A DNA stretch of 64,000 bases from Stenocarpella maydis (taxonomy: Eukaryota > Ascomycota > Sordariomycetes > Diaporthales > Diaporthaceae): contig NQMI01000009.1 in NCBI GenBank assembly GCA_002270565.1, positions 1-64,000 of the forward strand, given 5' to 3'. The position numbers were made by a program, and so were the translations under genes. This document shows positions 21,360 to 32,696 of this stretch, piece after piece (the stretch's first letter is position 1; every line of letters starts with the position of its first letter). The notes under the pieces were generated by a model. That model saw only the letters and a program-made list of their open reading frames with translations, was not told the DNA's origin and ran no database searches.

Positions 21360-23000
21360 ATGGCCTTGATAACGACATCGGATGTCGATTCCTCGTCGGA
21401 AACTCCCTCCGTATCCTCGAGTGGCGTTACTACCGCGGATGTTGAACCAAGCCAGCATCAGAAATTTACCAATATCAGGCAACGCCCACAATCTCTCCGT
21501 GTGCCGGATCTGTTCTCTTCATTTCTGTCAGCAGAGGCGGTTGTGAATCCGCATTATCGCACCATCAAGGAGGAGGGTGACAAATGGATTGGAGAGTATG
21601 TGATATCGATCGATTCTGAGTCCTGGCACACGAAAAGAGAAGATGAGACCAATGGATGTGGGGAGAAAGCTGAGCATGCTTCAGTGACTATGATCTATGT
21701 CGCTAACAGGTAGAATTTTATCAAATCAGCCTCATGGAGTGGGACGAAAAGGCCCGCAAAAAGAACTCTGCGGCCGACTTTGCCTACATGGTTGCGATCT
21801 GGGCACCCAACGCTAATGCCGAGTCACTGCGGATGATCTTGGACTGGACCCACTGGATCTTCCTCTTTGACGACCGTCAGTTATTTCTCATTACGTCTTC
21901 TATTATGTCACAGACTTTGGGGATTGCCTTCACGACTTATCAACTAACAATGAAATAGAAATCGACGAGGGCTACCTCAAGGAAGATTTCCCTGCAGTGC
22001 AAGCCGAAATAGCAGCAAATGTCGCCATCGTGAACGGCACTGCACCACGATATCCAGCTGACGCAAAAGAATACGCTCTGAAACTCCGATATGCATTCCA
22101 AACGTGCTGCGACAGGCTGAGGTTGCGTGCTAAGCCTGGTAAGTTCTCCAGCTCTTCCCCACGACTTCTGAGTGAGCCCAGTTGAGATCCTGCAATATGG
22201 CAAGAAGAGAACGTAAGGGCTGACACAAGGAAATTCGCCCCACAGCATTGGTCCAGCGCTTCCAGGAGCAACACCAGCATTACTTCACTGGGGTTTTGAA
22301 CCAGGTGGGGCAGCAGGCGAGTGGCAGGGCACTCACCAGGGACATCGACGGTGAGTGACAGGATTTGAGACCAGAGGCGGGTACAAACTGCTAACTCGAC
22401 TAAGAATACATCAAGATGCGAAGGGGGACCATCGGAGCCGATCCGGCAATCGTCATCGCTGAGTGGGGCGAGGGCATTGAGCGGGAGTCCGAGCCGTTCG
22501 AGCACCCGAGCCTCCAGCAGTGCATGGTCATTAGCACAGACCTAGTATGGCTGTGAGTAACTCATCGGCACCGTTCATGTTCCATCTCATACCATCGACT
22601 GACAAGGTCCTTCCTTCGTGACAGAGCGAACGACATAGTATCATTCCGCAAGGAGCTCGCGCTGGGCGTCGACCACAACCTCATCTCGCTGCTCATGGAG
22701 CAGGGCCGCAGCATGCAGGAGGCTGTGAAGAAGATTGGCGATATGATTGATGACTGCTACCGCCGCTGGTATCTTGCTCTTACCGACCTGCCCACCCGGG
22801 GCGAACATGTCGACAGCGAGGTGCTCCGGTTTGTCGATGTCTGCAGGAACGTGGCTCTGGGGAGTCTGCACTGGAGGTAAGATCGAGAATCTGAACATTG
22901 CAACGGTAATAAGTGGCTAATGACGGGGTCGCGAAGTTTACAAACAGGTCGATACTGGGATTTTGAGGGCGAAGAGATGCACCTCCCGCCTCATGAATGA
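21360..23000 (+). CDS. Class I terpene synthase (sesquiterpene-cyclase type)
   Basis: Seven exons, 21360-21595, 21730-21875, 21959-22138, 22246-22350, 22405-22552, 22625-22876 and 22937-23000, give 376 residues, a normal length for the family. The catalytic motifs appear only after splicing. WIFLFDDQIDEG (D126, D127, D130) is the Asp-rich Mg-diphosphate site, formed across intron 2. NDIVSFRKE (N274, S278, E282) is the NSE triad. A C-terminal RY pair (R361-Y362) requires the CGAAG acceptor of intron 6 rather than the later AACAG. ADFAYMVAIWAPNA is also typical. The enzyme would ionise a prenyl diphosphate, most likely farnesyl diphosphate, and cyclise it. No P450 or prenyltransferase lies beside it, so it looks like a lone synthase. 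The product cannot be predicted. Confidence 0.9.
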
Positions 23001-23670
23001 TCCATGGATGTTCGGGAATCTTTAGGGGCATAATAACTCATGGTTATGGTCATAACTACAAGGGGTGGAGCGAGAATCAACATACTCGTTTATAATTTAA
23101 TCAACCTATATGTACCGCAAACGCAGGTATATATACATCAATTACACATGGTTACCTCCCACGGCTCAATCTGGACCTTGCCTCCCTGATGCATGATACC
23201 ACCTGCAGACGCAGGCTTCGATGTTGAGTGGAATCGGGTGGAAACCTGCACGGTACCTAAGAATTGATTGTCCATGGATGGGCATAAAGCAAGAGCGACC
23301 GGATATCTGCTTTGAAAAGATATTTCGCACGAACCTTGAACGCCCCTGACCAGTGTTCGTCGTTGACTGTGTGGAGTCCTCAGCAGTTTTTTAAAACACC
23401 AACATCAGCCACCACCACCAACGGCCGCCGCCACATCTAATTTTAGGCATCAACAGGCACCATCTCCATTTCAGCTACGTCCTTTCTCCACTTCATACGT
23501 TGTATTTAAACCCCAGGCCTCAGTTTCTCCTGGTGTCTATCTCTAAGCAAACAGTCATTGACCAGAACAGGCTTTGAATCAAGCGCCCCTAAAGTCGTCT
23601 TGAAATAAACCATTCTACTGCGCAACAGGAAGCTTGCACTGAAATACGAAACACTTAAGCGCCACAAAAA
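23001..23670. other. Promoter region of the small zinc-finger gene
   Basis: It contains a TATTTAAACC box near 23507 and a C/A-rich leader, followed by CACAAAAAATG. No additional gene was seen. Confidence 0.55.
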
Positions 23671-24320
23671 ATGCCAGGGCCGAACCTCATCACCGTCCTC
23701 CGAGGACTCAAGGTGAGCGTGCCCACCATGGACGCATTTTTGCGCGCAAACGGCATGTCACACGGGACCGACGGAATCTCATTCGTCCCCTTTTAGGACA
23801 ATGAGACCCCCGATGAGATCACAGCTCTACTCCGAGCAAAGGCTGGAAGCAAAAACATCCTGTACGTTGTTCCGTCTATTGAAAGCCACGACCGCTCGTT
23901 GCATGTATATATAGCTTATAGTTACGTTTACGTCTATGCCTAGCGCTGCATTACTATCGACGATCCGGCCGACAAGATTCCTAAAGGGTTTGAGAAGCTG
24001 CGGGAAGAGATCTTGAAGTCTGGCAAAGACAACGAGGAGGGCCTAGTAGCCTTGTTTGTTGTCTATACTGATCAGCCAGGCCCGAACACGCCTGACTTAC
24101 AGGAGCGACAAAAGGTAAGTTTAACTTTCGAATTCCGGTCCTTGAACGTATGAGTCTCGTCCCTATTTCCGCTAACCATTTCACGCTATATAAACAGAAA
24201 CCGATTTACTGCGGCATGTGTGATGAGACATTTGACTATTGGACCAAGAAGCAATGGCACCGAAACCAGGTCCATGGAATCGATGAGCCTCTCAATGCTC
24301 TGCCTGAAAATGCATCATAA
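23671..24320 (+). CDS. Small C2H2 zinc-finger protein
   Basis: Four exons, 23671-23712, 23797-23865, 23944-24114 and 24198-24320, give 134 residues. No exon is long enough to stand out alone. The conceptual product starts MPGPNLITVLRGLK, continues with DNETPDEITALLRAKAGSKN and a charged middle (KGFEKLREEILKSGKDNEEG), and ends with one finger: YCGMC, 12 residues, then HRNQVH, i.e. C99, C102, H115, H120 in C-X2-C-X12-H-X4-H spacing. The second intron uses a weak GTTGTT donor; a GTACGT donor four bases upstream breaks the frame. A TATA-like box and CACAAAAAATG start context support expression. One finger alone rarely gives strong DNA specificity, so the role is open. Confidence 0.6.
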
Positions 24321-24901
24321 TGTCAGTGCGGGTGCCGAAGGATGAAGCCTTTGCAATGTTCCAGCCTTGGAAGCAGCGCGTAGTCCCCCTACTGCGTTAT
24401 GACCACATTCCAGGGCATATGCGCCTAGGTAGCAAGCTAATTTACCGAGAAGTTGATCAGAAAATCAGATGTTTGTTTCCGCAGAACAGTCGCGGCCAAT
24501 AGAATATTACTAGCACTACCAAATGCAACCTCCCAAGCCTCCAGGCGACGGTAGGTCCTTCTGTGAGTGTCGAGGAACTAGGCAGACTTCTTCCTCCCAC
24601 CTCAAAGGGGTGCAAACATTCGTTTGGTTGCCATAGAGTGTGATCGCTTCGACACTCTGTATGGCTCTAGGGACAGGGATACCTGGTAGCCCTTCCGTAG
24701 CTGCGTGTTGGTAGTTTGGAGGGGCCTCGATCTGATACTAATGGAACTTAGAGCTAAACAAACGTGCTTGGCGCTCTTAGCGGACCCATGGGGTTGCTAT
24801 TATGTGTCATGAAGCCGTTCTGGGAGAACAACACAGCCTGGGCTTCTTATACAGGGCGTGACATGTAAGGCGCAAGGGCGGCAGTGGCACCCAGCACTTC
24901 C

Positions 24902-24952
24902 ACGATGGTCATTTTGCCGTGGTCATTTCATCGTGGTCATCCCGCCGTGGCA
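24902..24952. repeat. Short degenerate tandem repeat (CGTGGTCATTTCAT type)
   Basis: About four tandem units of 14-16 bases: ACGATGGTCATTTTGC, CGTGGTCATTTCAT, CGTGGTCATCCCGC and a partial CGTGGCAAGCC. This is probably a relic; no function was seen. Confidence 0.7.
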
Positions 24953-25552
24953 AGCCATTTTACTGTGCCTAAATCATAGACAGGGAACCAAAAAAAAACG
25001 TTATAAAGATACTTCAGGCCCGTTAATGCGGCCAGTTCTGAGTGCCATTGATTTTCTTCAGCGGCTTACCCACTGGAAAACACAACTAAAACTCGCTCAC
25101 AGCTCTTAATATTGAAAGGTGTGTATTTTCATTAATGCCACGGTTCTTGATCACATAGAACAGGTGCGTGCCTAGATAAGCACTGATGATTTCTGGAAGA
25201 CCTGTTTCGGGTATTTATAAACCCTAACATTACAACGCTGGCGGGGAGTGCGAATGCACTCGTGATCAGGCACAGGCAAATCATCAGCCAAGACAAATGA
25301 GATTGTACACCAACTTCTGTGGCGTACTCCGTGGCTGATACGTTCGTCGGGTTACCGTTTCAGTCTGTTCCTAGCATGCGCAGACCATCGTTCTGGCTCT
25401 TGAGGGCTTCGTACATATTCCTTTGGATGCTTCTCACGGAATCATTCCCGCCATTGTACATTCCTCTTAGCTGTGATGCTTCAGATTATATCCTTTGCCT
25501 TATAGCTAGGGAATGAAGCCCAGGTATCACTTACTTCGACCAAGTTGCTGCT

Positions 25553-25836
25553 CACTAGTCTACCTAGATGCGCGCGGCTTGAAGACGGTCTCGAATAGCC
25601 TCATCACGATAGTATTACTATATTCTTACATATATAGTAGCTGTTATGTTTTTAAGCTATTATTATTAGTATTATATTTATTGTTCAGTGTGGCCTCGTT
25701 TATTATTGTATGAAGCGACTGCTGTAGCTGTTCTTCTTCTTCCTCTTGTTCCGTTTTTTTGTTTGTTAAAAAAAGAGTACTTTTAATCGGATTAAAACTA
25801 AAACCAAAAATGTTCAAGAATAATGCCATGATGAGA
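25553..25836. repeat. Dispersed repeat, copy B
   Basis: It matches copy A (16788-17020) in the same orientation, from TAGTCTAC through GGCTTGAAGACGGTCTC, the TATTATTAGTATTATATTTA core and GTATGAAGCGACTGCTGTA to an ATAATGCCATGATG end. It is longer by small AT-rich insertions. It may be the terminus of a transposon decayed by RIP. Confidence 0.6.
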
Positions 25837-27271
25837 ATTCCAGCTCAGAGGGGATCCCGGGTAGGCCTTAGACTACTAAGTGCCAGTATCCATCGATTTG
25901 GTCTCCTACACTGCGATTTACCAGTTTCTGGACCGTCTACAACACTAGCCGGTGCCTAAATTAAGTTTTATAAGGGAGGCCAGGCAAGCATGAGCCTCAG
26001 CTGCCCTCAGAAGGAAAACAAGCGTAGTGCAGTGGCAAGAGTCAACACTGGATAAATTGAAGCGAACCAAGACCAATACAGAAATATCGGGGGCAGCTGG
26101 GGGAGGGTGGGCACACTTTCGAAAGAAAAAAACCCGAGAAAAAGAAAGGAACGCAAACGATATGAAACTGGCTTGACAAAACAAGCAGCCTTGCCCAAAC
26201 AAACCAAAAACAATGATCTATCCGCCATATAATAGGACGTAGGCCTCAGTTGGCTGAACCTTTTGCCTCTCAAACCAATTTCAAATGTTTCCTATTTCTA
26301 GGGTGTTTTTTTTGTTTATCTATCTTTCTGTCCTTGCAATAAATCATGGTGTGGGGGCCACAGTCGCCTCGAATGTAGTGTCCATCTGTAATCGCCGAAC
26401 TGAGAGAAGGAGCGAGCTTTGTCGGCTCTTCAAGCACCTCGTGGTCAACGATGGTTTCTAGCCCTCAAAAATGACGTCAAACTTCCAGATAAATCTCCAT
26501 ATATTTCCCCGTCATTTCTGCTGCCAACAGTGCCAAGGTAAGTGACGACCAAAGCCGTGGCACAACAAGTCACAAGACTCGGGCCTGGCAAGCCGTGGTG
26601 GTTACCTCGAATGTTTGTACCTGGATGCTTAAGTAAGGTTTGTTCTACCGGAAGACGTTGCTCAGGAGAATCTGATGATTACTTAAATAGCTGTGCTCGG
26701 AGCCAGTATGGCAGCCATGCATGATTTGTTTGGCCCCTGGGTTGCTTGCTGGCCCATCGGAGTAACCTTGGTTTTGCAGGCATTCTCTTGAGTACGCCTC
26801 GAGGGCCTGGACCTGTGGGGCAAAAGGTACCCGGCATCTGATGAAGATTGGTTTGACTAAATAATCACTATAGGAAACGGGTAACGTCATCTCCGTCGGA
26901 GTTCGAAAGCAGAATTGTAAGTAATCTATGCGCTCTCGAGCAGAGCACAAGTTGGAAATCGGTGTGAGCCTAGTACTCGTGATGACCCTGACGTCTTTCT
27001 AATGTGGCATGTCTTATATTGGTGTCATAGTATCCTGGCTTCAGCAGCTTAGTTTGGGCCGCTGCATCTCCGTGCATGCCTGCAGCGACTTTATCGAGTA
27101 AACCTTGGCAGATAACTATTGGGGAGGGAAGAGGGCTGGCCCCAGATGTCGTCAAAAACTCACTGCCAAGGTGAGGGGCTTCGATGGAAGCTTTGTATTG
27201 CCATATGCTTAATTACCAATAGTCACTGCTACGTAAACGTGTCTCGCTTTTTAGGAGTCGCCGTTCCACGT

Positions 27272-28877
27272 TCAAGACCGAGGAACGAGGATGACTCGCT
27301 TGTAAGAAGACAGTTTCATAGGCTGGTTATCGTGAACCGTCAGGATAATATGCATGGTCTGTGGTGAGGTCAAGTTAGCAAGTATTCTCGCCAAAAGTTG
27401 GATGACGCGGGACGCGTCATGGATTGGAAACTAACCTCGTTGTCATTGGGCGTAACATTCACCACCGACCCGGTCGCATCAAGAGCATCAAAGGTCACGT
27501 TTGGTGAGATGCGTGGGATATCACCCTCGAGGCGGAATGTGGGATCGCGATAGTGAAACCAGTCAAACGAGAGCTCATGTCCATCTGGGTCCCAGGACTC
27601 AGATGCATCCAGGACCACAGATTCACCGATCGTGTACGGGATCTCAAGAGTTCCACACGAACCGTTAACGACGGCCACGGGCTGGTGATTGGGCGTGGAA
27701 CCAGAGCTGGCCGGGTCGTTGACAGTCCACTGCATCCGCGCGGCAAAGTCGTACTGGTAAGCCTCTCTCCACCGCCAGATGCTGGCGAACTGGCTGAGGT
27801 AGGTCTCGTTGTTGACGCCGATCGCCCAGTCGGCAGCGTCGCTAAAGGTGCCCTGGGCGCCGGAGGATACCATCAGGATATAACGGCCGCCCCATCCGCC
27901 CCACTCGGGGTGCTCGGGTGCGTTGAGCCCGTTGGGGATGAGGCCAAGGAACGAAGGGGTGTCTCCCTCCATGATGAAAGTCCAATTGAGGTAGTGTGCA
28001 CCGAGGGGACCAATACGGATGTGCTCCTCGAGCCACTCGTTGCTTACCAGGGACGAGTCTGGGCCGCCCTTGTCGAAGTGACGGAACAGCTCGCCAGATA
28101 TTCCCTGGGGTTTGGTCAGTGACTCTGCTGTAACACATGCGAGAATACCACATAGCTTACGTTCCAGGTGGCGACGGCGTACTCGCTAAAGCCATGGATA
28201 GACACGATATAAAACAGCGTGGGGAAGTTGGTGCGAATCCAAGCACCCGCGTCGTCCTGGTTCGAGATGGAGTAGACCCGCAGCCTGCGCACGAATGCTG
28301 CGACCTCGTCCTCGCTCCTCTCATTCCTGACCTGGTTCAGCGCCTCGGCGAGCACATTGGCCCCACCCCAGGCGAGCACCCAAAGCGGCTCTTCGCTAGC
28401 ATCCACACCGGCGATCAGCGCCGTCGATGCGTTGCTGGGAGTCGGCTCGTCCAGTGCCGCAAGGCCGTACACCGAGTGCCCGGTGACAACTTTCGCTGCG
28501 ACCTCATCGGCGGGAGGGTAGGAGCCAGCATCGGAGACATGGCTATTAAGGGTATCGACGACCTGTCTGTAGCCGTCAATGACGCCGTAGATGGACGGCG
28601 TGTCGATGGAGTCGTTCTTCCACGTCGACGTGACGGCGGCGATGTTGACGATGTCGAGCTCGTTCGCATACGTCAGGAAGCGGACGAGGCTCATCTGGTC
28701 GTCCGGCTCGTTAGAGATATCCGTCATGACGAACACGCGCGTCTTGTTCTCGTACCTAGCCGTCTCGCATAGGCCATTGCCGGGCTGGCGGGTCTGGATG
28801 TTGCCGGCCATGGCCGAGAGCGCGAAGCCGGACAGGGCGAGGAGCCCTCGGAGGGAGAGAGCAGCGCCACCCATCAT
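27272..28877 (-). CDS. Secreted DUF1593 (nucleoside-hydrolase-like, cellulose-binding) protein
   Basis: Three exons on the minus strand, 28877-28161, 28104-27436 and 27358-27272, give 490 residues. A signal peptide (MMGGAALSLRGLLALSGFAL, cleavage near AMA|G) precedes the hallmark TDISNEPDDQMSLVRFLTYA at residues 52-71, the Asp cluster of the nucleoside-hydrolase-like fold. WVLAWGGANVLAEAL and GGRYILMVSSG follow. The C-terminal Ig-like module has DASESWDPDGHELSFDWF, and the last exon ends MHIILTVHDNQPMKLSSYKR plus eight residues, typical of the family. Bacterial relatives bind cellulose, but the substrate in fungi is unknown. A GTGAGT donor and TAG acceptor flank 28925-28880, so a 5'-UTR intron ends just before the ATG. 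Confidence 0.87.
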
Positions 28878-28879
28878 TG

Positions 28880-28925
28880 CTATCAGCTTGTCAATACGGG
28901 CCAGCAGGAACGACACGAGACTCAC
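28880..28925 (-). promoter_or_regulatory. Probable 5'-UTR intron of the DUF1593 gene
   Basis: On the minus strand GTGAGTCTCG (from 28925) is a strong donor and GATAG (to 28880) an acceptor two bases before ATG 28877. The stretch between has no in-frame ATG of its own. Confidence 0.45.
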
Positions 28926-29870
28926 AAGGGAGAACGGACCCTCAGCTGCGGAGCCAAAGACTGAGCTGAGTCATTTATATCTGTGAGGCCGAGGCCATCT
29001 CCCCACGGTTCCATCGCGATGGTCTCCTCTCCTCTGCTCGCCTCCTCCCCTCCCGAGTTCGGTATATACTAGCCCGCCCGCTGAGACGTTGCGTCGTCAG
29101 ATTAGGTTGTTGCTGCGGCAGTGTGTATTAATGTGTCTAGGGAGCCCACTCACACGCGAGCGCGGCCCCATAAATTCCCGCGTCGTGCCCGGGGACAGGC
29201 GTGGGGTGCATTATGATGGTTCCCCATACTTTGGCACCCTGTCCCTGGCGGTGACGAAATTACGGGAACAGCTCTTAGCCCTCTTGGGCCAAGATCTGTC
29301 CTCGGCTTGCTCCAAAAGGTAAGCAATAGCCGGAGTTCTGGATTTCTAGTGGTGTATAAGCCAGCTAATCCACCTGGGACCCGCCATGCTGGTAGTTGGA
29401 TGCATGCGGTGAACCCATCACCACGGCTTGCCCGGATGGATAAAGTCAGTTCACCCAGAGCTGGGCATCGTCCGACCCCGAAGACTTGTTTTGATCTCGG
29501 TCGGGTTTTGATCTCGGTCGGGTTTTACGTGAGCGGGGTGCTGTAATGTGTATTCCTGCACAAGTATGTCTGGCCAGGTCTATCGCCTCGTATCCCTCCC
29601 GTCTATTTCGTCCTTGCCCCCAGACTCCATAATCACGAATCTAATGTCTATAGCCCTCGCCCTATACCACCTCCGTGTATCCTGCTCCCGAACCTACCCC
29701 TCTAGAGACCCATTGCGCTCATCCACACAGGCTCTGTCTCTAATCTCGGTTTATGCAGGTCATACGCCGTAACGGGACAGTCGCGAATGCCTCGGTCGTA
29801 GATATCGTACTCGCTATTCCTGAGTCAGCGCGGTTGCACCAAAGTGTCGCAAGTTCGCCATGCACGGCAC
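28926..29870. other. Intergenic region between two minus-strand genes
   Basis: The part nearest 28925 is the DUF1593 promoter. A perfect direct repeat of TGATCTCGGTCGGGTTTT occurs twice at about 29490-29526. The remainder is the 3' side of the amylase gene. No gene was seen. Confidence 0.6.
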
Positions 29871-31697
29871 TTACAACGAGAAGCAATCAATCTCGTCTCG
29901 CCGCGGGGCTTGCCGGTCCACCCACACTGCCGCGCTCCTGGGCGCAGCTGCAAAGACGCCCCAGCCCTCTTGGTCAATCACGACCTCTCCCCAGCAGCCA
30001 CCCAAGACGTCTGTCCATCGCTCGCCAGCATGCTCCGGGCCAACAAACATGGTCTTTGTCGTGTGTGTCCAGCCATTGGTTATGACCACGGCCATGCCCG
30101 GCGTGCCGTGCTGTGGGAAGCCTAGTCTCGTGAAGCCGACGGAGTGAGGGTTATCGAAGTAGTCGATCTGGGGTCCGTACGCATACAGCTTCCGAGCCTG
30201 GACGATTTTAGGCAGAAGCTTGCCTCCGAGTGGAGGCTCATTGAAACCGTTCCCATCAGGTCGCGGGTAGCCGTAAAGATGGCCGTAAAAGACGCAAGGG
30301 ATTCCGCAGTCCGCGCGGAGGAGGATCAAGGAGTAAGCCAACGGTAGGAAATACTCAGCAATCGGGGCTGCCAAAGACTGGCCTTCCATCTGGATTCCGA
30401 GGGTCAGTATTCTCCCAACGTGGGTACGCCATGAGGCTCAACGAACCGTGTCATGGTTTGCGACGAAGGTCTAAGATGGTGTCAGTCTGCGTTGCTCATC
30501 GTTGTTGGTCGCGGGTCTTACCACTGCGTGTTTAGGCCTGATGGACACCAGGGAGCCATCAAAGACTGTGCGAAGATCCGCTCTGTCCTGAAAAGACAGC
30601 CTCGAAAAATTGTTGACCAGCCTCACATCGAAGAGGGAGATCCGGTCTCCCATGAAGCTGATGAACTTGGATAGTACGTTCGAATCATCCCGCCAGTACT
30701 CTCCGACAATAAACCAGTCCCTGCCGACCGTCCGGTCGATGTGGTGGACAAGATCTCGCAAGAAGCTTGCAGAGTAATGTTTTACCGCATCGAGGCGCAG
30801 TCCCCCAAGCCTGACCTGGGAAGAAAGCCATGTCACCCAGTAGAATAGATCCTCTCGGACCTCTGGGTGGTTGTGATCCACATCGGCAAACATCCTACCA
30901 GAGTGGTTAGTAAGAATCACGACAACGAACACGGCCCCGTACGTACAGATAATCATAGCTCCCAAGTTCTTCATCGACATCCTGCGCCCACTCCTTGCCT
31001 TCGAATTTCCAGACACCCTTGGATTGCGTCTTGTGGTCATAGTCGATTCCGGTAAAGTGCTCCTTGTTCCACCTCAGGGGGCTATAAGCCGAACCGCGTC
31101 CAGGGAATTCATAGCCAGACCAGGCCTCGATCACACAGGATTCCTCGCAGACTCGCGTTCGATCTTGGAGGACCTATTTCAGCCAACTGAGCCCATAACC
31201 TCTCTGTAGGCGGGTCGAGACCCTGCATCATGTGACTCACCTTCACCCTCATGCTTGGTCGCAGCAACCTCCTCGCTATAGTCCGCGGCCGCCTTGTGGT
31301 TCAGCACCGCGTCAAAAATGATGCGGATCCCGTACAGCGCTGCGCTGTCGGCCATGGAGACAAGCTCCTCCTTGGTGCCCCATTTGGTGTGCCGGGCACC
31401 CTTCTGTTCGAACTCGCCCAGATCGTACAGGTCGTAGATGTCGTACCCATTGCCCGTGCACCATCCCGCCTTGCACGCAGGAGGGATCCACATGCTCGTG
31501 ACGCCGAGGGCCGCAAGGGACGGCAGCGCCTTCTCCAGCCGGCGCCAGTGTTGGTGGTCTGCGGGGACGTACCACTCAAACCCCTGGAACATGGTCTGAT
31601 TCTGTGCACCCGGCGGTTGTATGCCAAACGGCGGCCGTGGTGGAATCGGCGGCTGTCCATGTTGGTATGGGCCGAAGCTCTGGTGCTGGCCATTCAT
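29871..31697 (-). CDS. Intracellular alpha-amylase (GH13, cytoplasmic type)
   Basis: Five exons on the minus strand, 31697-31241, 31163-30947, 30894-30522, 30470-30447 and 30389-29871, give 529 residues. There is no signal peptide; the N-terminus is Pro/Gln-rich. All four GH13 regions are present: DAVLNHK (129-135), GLRLDAVKH with nucleophile D260, IVGEYW with acid/base E290, and FVANHDT with D356, the last encoded by a 24-base micro-exon. QGFEWYVPADHQHWRRL and SMWIPPACKAG are typical of the bacterial-like intracellular fungal amylases (Histoplasma Amy1 group), which cut cytosolic alpha-glucan and have been linked to cell-wall alpha-1,3-glucan synthesis. The intron-1 acceptor CCAAG restores DRTRV and avoids an in-frame stop. 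Confidence 0.9.
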
Positions 31698-32696
31698 GGT
31701 CGTGAGGGGTAGCGATGGTTCATGTCTCTGGGTAAGTGAGGGATCACGGAGGATTGATAGAGGGAAGCAGGGGGGGTGGTTGGCCGGGATGTGTGTGCTA
31801 AATACGTCGGTTGGCCGAATTCGAGCGAAATATTTGCTGCGGCTGAGGTTGAGGCGCCTCTAACAACCTTGGAAGCCTCCAAGCTCTGGCTGACGGGAGC
31901 TGCACGATAACGTAATCAGTCCGTGCTGCCCCCTGAGTTTTTGTCGACGTGTTTCCAGGCTGAACAGACTTGTTTATTATCTAATAAGACTGGGGAACAA
32001 GACGGCGTCCTGACTCATTCTCATCGCGTTGACCGCTCACCCCGCAAACCAAGTTATCGATCGAATGGGTACACATCTTCAAGTACATGTGTAGTTACAC
32101 CTTGGCCACAATATTATCCATTTTAAACGGTAATTGTACAATGAGCGTGTGGTGACATTGTCGGGAAGGGGGGGGGGACTGCCAAAACCCTTCTGAAGAT
32201 CCACAAGGGCTGATCAGCCTGGTGACGACATAAGAGCAATTCCCTCTTGCTGAATCGGGCTCAAAATTAAGGCATGAACATGAGCATACGCCTGCAGTGC
32301 AGTACCTCGTTTCTGTTTCGATAAAATTTTAATCAAAGGTCTAAGGACCGTGCAAACCCACAGAAGCCTCGACTGGGACATGCAGGGGACTCTTTAGGTA
32401 CCCAGGTATTTGTACTACACTGGCCAGTAAATCAGACTTAATTCTGCTCAAATTATCCGTCGAGCAAAGCGAGCCGAAGACAGTATCTGACGACAGTTTT
32501 GCCCCCTTCCGCGTTTCGTCACAACTAGAGTCTCACTGAACTTTAGCTGATGAGGGACTCTGCCAAGCCTGAGTCTGCCCCGTACAAGAGCCGTGGTGCT
32601 GCTTTTAGTATGGCGACAGAGCTGGCCAACGGCACCAATACTATAAGTTGCGTTCCCATGGAAGGGTGTCGCTCCGGATTTCTCGTCCACGTCTGA
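31698..32696. other. Intergenic region upstream of the amylase gene
   Basis: It holds the amylase promoter, a G11 run near 32167 and the 3' side of the PrpD pseudogene. No gene was seen. Confidence 0.55.

Larger units (their letters stand above)
24321..27271. other. Gene-poor, partly AT-rich region with repeat relics
   Basis: About 2.9 kb without a credible gene. It holds a 14-16-base degenerate tandem repeat (24902-24952), copy B of the dispersed repeat (25553-25836) and several AT-rich stretches. Open frames are under 105 codons and motif-free. Confidence 0.6.

Noticed and set aside
22625..23000. Terpene synthase ending at RSILGF via the AACAG acceptor at 22948
   Set aside because: That choice loses the conserved RY pair; the CGAAG acceptor at 22936 gives a family-like C-terminus.
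29490..29526. Two copies of an 18-base sequence, considered as a CRISPR-like or regulatory array
   Set aside because: Only two directly adjacent copies without spacers in a eukaryotic genome; a simple duplication explains it.
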